From: CAZQFV01 sp964613665
Lineage (GTDB): Bacteria > Chloroflexota > Chloroflexia > DTKN01
Assembly (NCBI GenBank): GCA_964613665.1
Contig: CAZTIG010000012.1
Span: forward strand, 21,048 to 85,047
Direction: 5' to 3'
DNA length: 64,000 bases
Numbering within the stretch: position 1 is the stretch's first letter; every line of letters begins with the position of its first letter. Both the position numbers and the translations under genes were made by a program. Of the stretch, positions 7,653 through 13,763 are shown one piece after another. The notes beneath the pieces are model-generated. The model was not told the origin of the DNA. It searched no databases and worked only from the letters and a program-made list of their open reading frames with translations.

Positions 7653-8861
7653 ATGTCTGCGATCGAGATCAAACCCGGCATCTTCTGGGTCGGCGTCAAC
7701 GACCGTACCACCGACCTCTTCGAGGGCCTCTGGCCCATCACCCAGGTTGGCGTCTCCTACAACGCCTACTTGGTCCGGGACGAGCGCCAGGCCATCATCG
7801 ACCTGTCCAAGGCCATCAAGACCGACGAGTTCTTCGACCAAGTCGCCGCCGTCACCGACCTGCGCGCCCTCGACTATATCGTCGTCAACCACATGGAGCC
7901 GGACCACTCCGGGGTGCTGCGCACGCTGCTGCGCATCGCTCCCCAGGCCACCATCCTAGGCTCGGACAAGACCAGGGCCATGCTGGAGTCGTTCTACGGC
8001 ATCCGCGAGAACGTCCGCGTCGTCCAGGACGGTGAGACGCTCGCCCTCGGCCGGCACACGCTGCAGTTCTTCGCCACGCCGTTCGTGCACTGGCCCGAGA
8101 CGATCATGACCTATGACACCGGGCACAAGGTCCTCTTCTCCTGCGACGCCTTTGGCGGGTACGGAGCGCTGCGCGGAGCCATCTTCGACGACGAGTGCGT
8201 CGACCAAGCCTTTTACGAGCAGGAGTCGTTGCGCTACTATGCCAACATCGTGGCAAAATTCAGCCGCATGGTCGTGCGGGCCATCGACAAGCTGGCCAAC
8301 GTCCCCGTCGAGGTCATCGCCCCTTCCCACGGTCTCATCTGGCGGAAGGATCCCGGCCGCATCGTGGAGCTGTACCGCCGCTGGGCCGGGTACGCCACCG
8401 GCCCCGGCGAGCCCGAGGTCACGCTCATCTATAGCTCCATGTACGGCAACACCGAGACTATGATGAACGCCGTGGCCCAGGGCATCTCCCGGGAAGGCCT
8501 GGCGCTGGAGATCTTTGACGCCACGCGCACGCACGTCAGCTACATCCTGTCCTCCCTGTGGACCCGCGCTGGGGTCATGGTCGGCGCGCCCACCTACGAG
8601 GGGGCCCTCTTCCCGCCGATGGCCCATGTGCTGGACATGGCCCTGCGCAAGGGCATCCGCAACAGGAAGGTGGCCCGTTTCGGCAGCTACGGCTGGAGTG
8701 GCGGGGCACAGAAGGAGTTCGAGAAGATCGTCGCCGAACTGGGCTGGGAGAACAGCGGCTTTTTCGAGTTCGTCGGCTCGCCGAGCGAGGAGGAGCTGCG
8801 GCAGGGCCTGGAGTTCGGGGCGGCCTTTGCCCGGGCCGTGCGCGCCGGCGCCGCCGGGTAG
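7653..8861 (+). CDS. Flavodiiron protein (A-type flavoprotein, O2/NO reductase)
   Basis: Reduces oxygen to water and/or NO to N2O in anaerobes. The 402-residue protein has an N-terminal metallo-beta-lactamase-like diiron domain with the H-x-E-x-D-H signature (NHMEPDH, residues 79-85), further ligands in the HWPET and SCDAFG segments and the later SHGL histidine, and a C-terminal flavodoxin domain (from about 255) opening with YSSMYGNTE, the FMN phosphate loop. No rubredoxin domain is fused, so the electron donor is separate. AGGAG lies 5 nt before the ATG at 7653. It stands alone between leuS and the convergent lysS. Its presence suggests an anaerobic or microaerobic host that needs O2/NO detoxification. 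Confidence 0.93.
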   Translation: MSAIEIKPGIFWVGVNDRTTDLFEGLWPITQVGVSYNAYLVRDERQAIIDLSKAIKTDEFFDQVAAVTDLRALDYIVVNHMEPDHSGVLRTLLRIAPQATILGSDKTRAMLESFYGIRENVRVVQDGETLALGRHTLQFFATPFVHWPETIMTYDTGHKVLFSCDAFGGYGALRGAIFDDECVDQAFYEQESLRYYANIVAKFSRMVVRAIDKLANVPVEVIAPSHGLIWRKDPGRIVELYRRWAGYATGPGEPEVTLIYSSMYGNTETMMNAVAQGISREGLALEIFDATRTHVSYILSSLWTRAGVMVGAPTYEGALFPPMAHVLDMALRKGIRNRKVARFGSYGWSGGAQKEFEKIVAELGWENSGFFEFVGSPSEEELRQGLEFGAAFARAVRAGAAG

Positions 8862-8880
8862 CTGGCCGCACGTTCGCGAT

Positions 8881-8958
8881 CCGCCGGCAAGGAGGGTAGG
8901 GAACCAGGAGCAGGGGATCCCGCCTGCTCCCTGTTCTCTGCTCCTTCCCGCCGGCTCT
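8881..8958. terminator. Probable bidirectional terminator structure with 7-bp periodicity
   Basis: Between convergent genes. Outer arms GCCGGCAAGGAG and CTCCTTCCCGCCGGC enclose an inner hairpin GGAGCAGG/CCTGCTCC. The right side also reads as heptamers (CTGCTCC CTGTTCT CTGCTCC). There is no long T-run, so termination is inferred from position and structure. Confidence 0.45.
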
Positions 8959-8961
8959 CCG

Positions 8962-10710
8962 CTATTCCTGGCGCAGGTGCGGGAAGAGGATCACCTCGCG
9001 GATGGCCGCCTGGTCGGTCAGGAGCATCACCAGCCGGTCGATCCCCGTCCCCAGTCCGCCGGTCGGGGGCATCCCGTACATGAGGGCGTTGATAAAGTCC
9101 TGGTCCATGGGATGGGCCTCGGTGTCTCCGCCGGCATAGGCCCGGCCCTGGGCCAGGAAGCGCTCCTCCTGGTCCAGCGGATCGTTCAGTTCGGAGAAGG
9201 CGTTGCACAGCTCCATCCCGCAGGCAAAGCCCTCGAAGCGTTCGACCACCTCGGGGCGGTCCGGGCGGCGCTTGGAGAGTGGGGAGAGCTCCAGCGGATA
9301 GTCATAGAGGAAGATGGGCTGGACGATGGCCGGCTCGACATAGGTGGACAGGAGATAGTCCACCAGCTTGGGCCAGCCGGCCTGGGGGTCGACCTCGCCG
9401 CCGCGGGCGCGGATGGCGGCGTGCAGGGTGGCCGCATCGGGGTGGGCGGTCACGTCAATACCGCTGGCCTCGTGGATGGCCTCCAGCAGTGGCACCCGCG
9501 GCCAGGGCGGGGCCAGCTCGATGTCGTTCCCCTGGTAACGGATACGCGTGCTGCCGACGACCTGCTGGGCAACCGCGGCGACCATCTCCTCGAACAGGGC
9601 CATCATGTCCTGGTAGTCAGCATAGGCCTGGTACCACTCCAGCTGGGTGAACTCGGGCATGTGGACACGGTCGACGCCCTCGTTGCGAAAGTCGTGCCCG
9701 ATCTCATAGACCCGCTCGTACATCCCGACGATGAGCCGCTTCAGGTACAGCTCGAAGGAGATGCGCAGGTAGAGGTCCTGGTCGAGCTGGTTGTGGTGGG
9801 TGACAAAGGGCCGCGCCGCCGCCCCGCCGTAGATCGGCTGCAGGATCGGCGTCTCCACCTCCAGGAAGCCGCGCCCGTCGAGGAAAGCGCGGATCGCCCG
9901 GATGATGCGGGCGCGCTGGCGGAAGCGCTCGCGAACCTCGGTGTTGGCCAGGAGGTCGGCGTAGCGCTCGCGCAAGCGCTTCTCCACGTCGGTCAGGCCG
10001 TGGTACTTTTCCGGCGGCGGGTTGATCGTCTTGGCCAGCAGGCGCACGCCGCTCACGTGCAGGCTGAGCTGGCCCATACGGGTGAAGAAAGGCCGGCCGG
10101 CCGCCTCGATAAAGTCGCCCGGGTCAAAGTCGGCCTCGAAGGCGCGGAACGCCTCCTCCCCCACCTCCGCCTGGCTGAGGAAGAGTTGGATGTGCGGATA
10201 GAGGCCGCCCGTGGGCCCCTCCAGGATGCTGCCGTCGGCCAGGTCGGTGAAGAGGGCCCGGCCCATGGCCCGCACGCCGCCGCCCAGCCGCCCGGCCAGG
10301 ACGATCTCGCCCAAGCCGGCGGTCGCACTTTCGCGCATCTCGGCGATCGTGACGGGGGTGTAGGCACTCTCGTCCAAGGTCGGGCCCCAGGCCGACAGGC
10401 GCAGGGACAGCCGGCCGGTGTCGGAGAGCGTAAGCTGACCTCCGCAGGCCACCTCACCGGTCGGCATGGTGGGGTCGTCGGGCAGGTCCAGCAACTGCAG
10501 GCGCTCGCGGCCGGCCACCAGGTCGTACGCGCCGGCATGTCGCTGGATAGCCCCGCGGACCTGGACGCTGCCCGCTGGCCACACCAGGCCGGCCCAGACC
10601 TGGGCCACGGTGTGCGTGCGCCGACAGCGTGCCGGGTAGGGATCGACGCCCCGCCGGCGCAGCGCTCGCGCCTTCTCCAGTCGCCGCCGCTGATACTCGT
10701 TCAGGTCCAT
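8962..10710 (-). CDS. lysS: Lysyl-tRNA synthetase (class II) with an extra N-terminal region
   Basis: Charges tRNA-Lys. Class II motifs are clear: motif 2 around FRNEGVDRVHMPEFTQLEW and motif 3 GGLGTGIDRLVML near the C-terminus. The product is 582 residues, against about 490-500 for typical bacterial LysRS. The usual anticodon-binding OB domain is recognisable at about residues 135-240 (EIVLAGRL ... GRALFTDLADGS). Before it lies an additional beta-rich segment of about 80 residues (about 45-120) that itself reads like an OB fold. The start codon is 1 nt after the greA stop, so the two genes form an operon. Confidence 0.95.
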   Translation of the reverse strand: MDLNEYQRRRLEKARALRRRGVDPYPARCRRTHTVAQVWAGLVWPAGSVQVRGAIQRHAGAYDLVAGRERLQLLDLPDDPTMPTGEVACGGQLTLSDTGRLSLRLSAWGPTLDESAYTPVTIAEMRESATAGLGEIVLAGRLGGGVRAMGRALFTDLADGSILEGPTGGLYPHIQLFLSQAEVGEEAFRAFEADFDPGDFIEAAGRPFFTRMGQLSLHVSGVRLLAKTINPPPEKYHGLTDVEKRLRERYADLLANTEVRERFRQRARIIRAIRAFLDGRGFLEVETPILQPIYGGAAARPFVTHHNQLDQDLYLRISFELYLKRLIVGMYERVYEIGHDFRNEGVDRVHMPEFTQLEWYQAYADYQDMMALFEEMVAAVAQQVVGSTRIRYQGNDIELAPPWPRVPLLEAIHEASGIDVTAHPDAATLHAAIRARGGEVDPQAGWPKLVDYLLSTYVEPAIVQPIFLYDYPLELSPLSKRRPDRPEVVERFEGFACGMELCNAFSELNDPLDQEERFLAQGRAYAGGDTEAHPMDQDFINALMYGMPPTGGLGTGIDRLVMLLTDQAAIREVILFPHLRQE

Positions 10711-10711
10711 G

Positions 10712-11173
10712 TCAGGAAATCTCCACGATCCTCAGCCGGTCGATCCCGGCCGGCGTCTGCACCTCTACCGTCTCATTGGCCCGCCGGCCGAGCAGGGCCT
10801 GGCCTACCGGTGACTCGTTGGAGATGCGGCCCTGGCGCGGGTTGGCCTCGGCCGAGCCCACCAGGACCCAGACCTCCTCGTAGCCCGCGCTGTCGCGGAT
10901 ACGCACCCGGGAGCCCAGCTGCACCGTGTCGGTGTGGTTGTTCTCGTTAATGATCTGCACATCGGCCAGCAGGCGCTCCAGCTCGCGAATACGCCCCTCG
11001 ATAAAGGCCTGGTACTCCTTGGCGTCCTCGTACTCCCCGCTCTCGCGGACGTCGCCCTGGGCCTTGGCATCCCGGATGCGCTGGGCAGCCTTGCGCCGGC
11101 CCTCGGTGCTCAGCTCTGCCAGCTCCTGGCGCAGCTTCTGCAGGCCTTCCACGGTCAGCAATGTCGGTGACAC
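10712..11173 (-). CDS. greA: Transcription elongation factor GreA
   Basis: Rescues backtracked RNA polymerase by stimulating transcript cleavage. 153 residues, the normal length: an N-terminal antiparallel coiled coil (about 1-75, with LQKLRQELAELSTEGRRKAAQRI and a DVRESGEYEDAKE tip carrying the conserved acidic residues) and a C-terminal FKBP-like globular domain (GSRVRIRDSAG ... SPVGQALLGRRANETVEVQTPAG). I chose the GTG at 11173: AGGAGG lies 5 nt before it, and that site would fall inside the protein if the upstream GTG (11188) were used. First gene of a greA-lysS operon. Confidence 0.95.
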   Translation of the reverse strand: MSPTLLTVEGLQKLRQELAELSTEGRRKAAQRIRDAKAQGDVRESGEYEDAKEYQAFIEGRIRELERLLADVQIINENNHTDTVQLGSRVRIRDSAGYEEVWVLVGSAEANPRQGRISNESPVGQALLGRRANETVEVQTPAGIDRLRIVEIS

Positions 11174-11204
11174 CCCATCCTCCTGCACACTTCAAGCGGC
11201 GAAT

Positions 11205-11230
11205 CCCGCCGGGATGCCCCGGCGGGAACG
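11205..11230. other. Strong hairpin in the greA 5' leader
   Basis: An almost perfect inverted repeat TCCCGCC-GGGA-TGCC-CCGGCGGGA lies in the greA leader about 35 nt before the start codon. It could act on translation or RNA stability; no T-run follows on the minus strand. Confidence 0.45.
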
Positions 11231-11258
11231 TCGATTGGGTACGGGTCTGGTCTAGACT

Positions 11259-11287
11259 ATTGTACTACATTCCACCCGAAAGCGCAA
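11259..11287 (-). promoter_or_regulatory. Promoter of greA-lysS
   Basis: Minus-strand TTGCGC (11287-11282) and TACAAT (11264-11259), 17-nt spacer. It overlaps the 3' end of the decayed SIR2-like gene. Leader of about 80 nt. Confidence 0.7.
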
Positions 11288-12027
11288 ACCGGTCGGTGGG
11301 CGAACTAGAAACATTCATCGTTCTCGCACGGCGGTAAGCCTCGACCGAGGGGGCCAGGTGTACCGCGGTCCGCCCGGCCGGCCCGCCGTGGGCGGGCCGG
11401 AGCGCCCTGTAGAGGGTCTGGCCGACGCGGGCCAGCAGGTCGGGCGACAGGCGGTCGCCGCCGATGAGCAGGCCCATCCTCTCCAGGAGATCGCGCTGCG
11501 CCGGGCCGAAAAAGCAGGCTGCCTCGTGCCAAGAAGGGGCCAGGACCTGCCACCAGGCCCGAAAGTCGGCCATGGCGGGGTTGGCGCCCACCAGGAGCAG
11601 CGCCCCGTCCGCCGCCCGCCGGCCGGCCTCCGCCAGCAGGTAGCGCTTGTCCGGGTCGGCCGGCAGGCCGCGCACCTCCTCCCGGCTGAGGATCACCCGG
11701 TGGTGGCTTGTCAGGTTGCCTCCTAGTTTGAGGAGGCAGAAGCCGCGTTCCGGGGGGCGACCTCGCGGCCGTGCGCCACCGGCAAGGGTTGGCCGGCGGC
11801 GGCAAAGGCGCGCTCTACCCGGTCGCTCGCATCCGGGCTGAGGATGGGCAGCGGGGGGAAGTGGGGCACCTCTTCCGGCGGCGGCAGTTGCGCCGCCTCC
11901 GCTGCCCGACGGGAAAGCAGCAGGGCCGGTTCGGCCGGCGCTCCTCCAGGGGAAAGGGCAGCGCGGCCCACAGCAGGAGCAACCGGCCCCGCCCCAGGGC
12001 GGCGGTCAACGCGGGCGGCAGGTCCAT
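11265..12027 (-). pseudogene. Frameshifted SIR2-like domain gene
   Basis: Three consecutive minus-strand frames together read as one SIR2-like protein of about 250 residues. Frame A (12027 to about 11950) starts MDLPPALTAALGRGRLLLLW, a Rossmann-type entry. Frame B (about 11950-11757) continues APAEPALLLSRRAAEAAQ through VERAFAAAGQPLPV. Frame C (about 11755-11265) reads ERGFCLLKLGGNLTSHHRV, then ILSREEVRGLP, then GALLLVGANPAMADFRAWW, matching the KLHG/LT..D.Y and FLGxxxxDxDFR pattern of SIR2-like domains of defence and STAND proteins. The B-to-C switch lies at a six-G run (plus strand 11752-11757), where one extra base would restore the frame. Family assignment is by pattern only. Confidence 0.6.
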
Positions 12028-12088
12028 CGCAGCGCTCCTTTCTCATGCCCGGTGCCCCGGCCGGCAGATGGAAGCGGGGTCGTGCGGG

Positions 12089-13465
12089 TCAAGGGATTCC
12101 CGTCGGCTCCCACCACAGGTGCATCTGTGCCGTGCCGGTCAGCTCGAAGCACTCGACGCGCAGGGAGTGCTCGCCGCGGCCCAGCTTGACCTCCGCGGCG
12201 ACCTCACGGGGGCCGCCGGCCTGCCAGGCATCGATGACAAGTCGGCCGTCGACCCACAGCCGTGCTCCGTCGTCCACGACGATGCGGAAGCGGTAGGTGG
12301 CGGCGTCGAAGCGGAGCTTGCGCGTCCAGCGGGCGGAAAAGTTGTCCACCGGCATGCCCCCGGCCACGGAGCCGCTGCCCCAGTCGAAATCGATCCTGCT
12401 CTCGTTCTGCACGAGCGCCGGGTCGCCGCGCAGGTCGATGTTGGTCCAGTACTCGCCCTGCCATTCCGGGAAGATGGATATCTTGTCCCACGAGACCCGG
12501 ATGGCTGCTCTGCCGACGCGCTCGTAGTACTCGACGCGCAGGCGATGGTCTCCGGCCGGCAGGAAGGTAGTGGCCGTCACCTCGCGCCGGCCGCCGTCCT
12601 GCCAGGCATCGAGGAGCAGCTCGTCGTCGGCATAGATGCGCAGGCCGTCGTCCACGTTGGCGGTGAAGCGGTAGGTGCCCAGGTCGAAAGCCAGCGTGCG
12701 CGTCCAGCGGACCGAGAAGCCATCGGCAGGGAGGCCGGCCGTCGGTGCCGCGGTGCCCCAGTCGAAATCGATCGTGCCATCGTCGCGCACCACCACGGGC
12801 GAGCCGTCCAGGTGCGGGTTGGCATAGTACTCGCCCTTCCAGCCGGCGACGGGCGGGGGCGTAGCCGGCGGGGTCGGGGTGGGCGGCGTGGTGCCGACGA
12901 CGACGCGTACCTGGATGGTATCGCTGCCGCCGCTCAGGCCGAAGGGCGCGCCGTCGGCGTTGTAGAGCTGCCAGTGGCCCTCGTAGGAGCCATTGCCCGT
13001 TGGCGCGGTCAGGGTGACCGACAGGTCCACCATCCCGCCAGGTGCGACGGCAGTCGGCAAGGGCAGCGCCGCCGGTCCGCCCAGGCGTGCGCCCCCGGCA
13101 AAGGAGAGCGTATAGTCGGTGTTCCAGAGGCAGGTGCCGTTGTTGCGCAGGCGCCAGGTCTTGACAAAGGTCTGGCCAGGGACGACCAGGGTGCCATCGG
13201 GAATGGTCACGTCGGCGACCAGCGTGGCCAGATCGGAGCAGCCGGGCACCGGCGTGGGCGAGGGCGGCACCGGCGTCGGGGCAGGTGCCGTCGGGGGCGG
13301 GGGATCAGGCGGCAGCGTGGCCGTGGGGTCCGGGGCGTTGGTGGGAGGCACGGTGGGACCTGTCCCCGGGGTCTGGTCGGGCAGCGTGCCGCAGGCGCCA
13401 AAGAGGGCGCACAGGGCGAATCCCAGCAGAACCAGAACGATCAGGCGCCGGCGCGTGTTATTCAT
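12089..13465 (-). CDS. Lipoprotein with NBR1-type Ig-like domain and two PA14 domains
   Basis: Surface lipoprotein, 458 residues; function unknown. A signal peptide ends in a lipobox (LFGA-C, about residue 25), followed by a Pro/Thr-rich linker, an Ig-like domain of the type first described next to BRCA1 (about 75-190, with FVKTWRLRNNGTCLWN), a second short Pro-rich linker, and two PA14 modules (about 208-330 and 331-458), each opening WKGEYYANPHL- or WQGEYWTNIDL-type and containing RWTR and a DDGLRIYADDELLLD-type strand. PA14 domains commonly bind glycans. AAGGAGG precedes the ATG at 13465. A close paralogue with three PA14 modules is at 54088-55809. Confidence 0.88.
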   Translation of the reverse strand: MNNTRRRLIVLVLLGFALCALFGACGTLPDQTPGTGPTVPPTNAPDPTATLPPDPPPPTAPAPTPVPPSPTPVPGCSDLATLVADVTIPDGTLVVPGQTFVKTWRLRNNGTCLWNTDYTLSFAGGARLGGPAALPLPTAVAPGGMVDLSVTLTAPTGNGSYEGHWQLYNADGAPFGLSGGSDTIQVRVVVGTTPPTPTPPATPPPVAGWKGEYYANPHLDGSPVVVRDDGTIDFDWGTAAPTAGLPADGFSVRWTRTLAFDLGTYRFTANVDDGLRIYADDELLLDAWQDGGRREVTATTFLPAGDHRLRVEYYERVGRAAIRVSWDKISIFPEWQGEYWTNIDLRGDPALVQNESRIDFDWGSGSVAGGMPVDNFSARWTRKLRFDAATYRFRIVVDDGARLWVDGRLVIDAWQAGGPREVAAEVKLGRGEHSLRVECFELTGTAQMHLWWEPTGIP

Positions 13466-13546
13466 CTTGTCCTCCTTGCTTTGCTACGAACGTTCCATCA
13501 GGAATGTTGATTTCATCTGCGCCTGATTGACTGCCTTGGACGGCTC

Positions 13547-13644
13547 CATGATACCCCCCGCAGCCTACGCCACCCGACTGTGCTGCTGGTGGAATCTCTA
13601 CGCCAGCCCTACGCAAGGCCTGCGCAGGAGTAGGGGGTATCATG
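13547..13644. repeat. 12-bp perfect inverted repeat enclosing about 74 bp
   Basis: CATGATACCCCC (13547-13558) and GGGGGTATCATG (13633-13644) are exact reverse complements. The interior carries a small GC-rich hairpin (TACGCAAGGCCTGCGCA). It sits in the shared upstream region of two divergent exported-protein genes, where it could be a small non-autonomous element or a binding site. The rest of the gap (13466-13763) holds only the promoter at 13658. Confidence 0.6.
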
Positions 13645-13657
13645 AAGTTGCCTGCTG

Positions 13658-13686
13658 TTGACGGCCGGCCACGATTGTGCTATAAA
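13658..13686 (+). promoter_or_regulatory. Promoter of the exported amidase gene
   Basis: TTGACG (13658-13663) and TATAAA (13681-13686), 17-nt spacer, about 75 nt before the ATG at 13764. Confidence 0.7.
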
Positions 13687-13763
13687 CTGTCGTAGATTCG
13701 TTGGACGCTGTGCGCGGGTCTGCTGGCCGGAGCGGCAGCACGAGGGGTATGCTGGAGGACTCC

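Noticed and set aside
8515..10950. A very long plus-strand open frame (over 800 codons) spanning lysS and part of greA
   Set aside because: It is antisense to two well-supported genes, has no ribosome binding site or domain match and arises from high GC and few stop codons.
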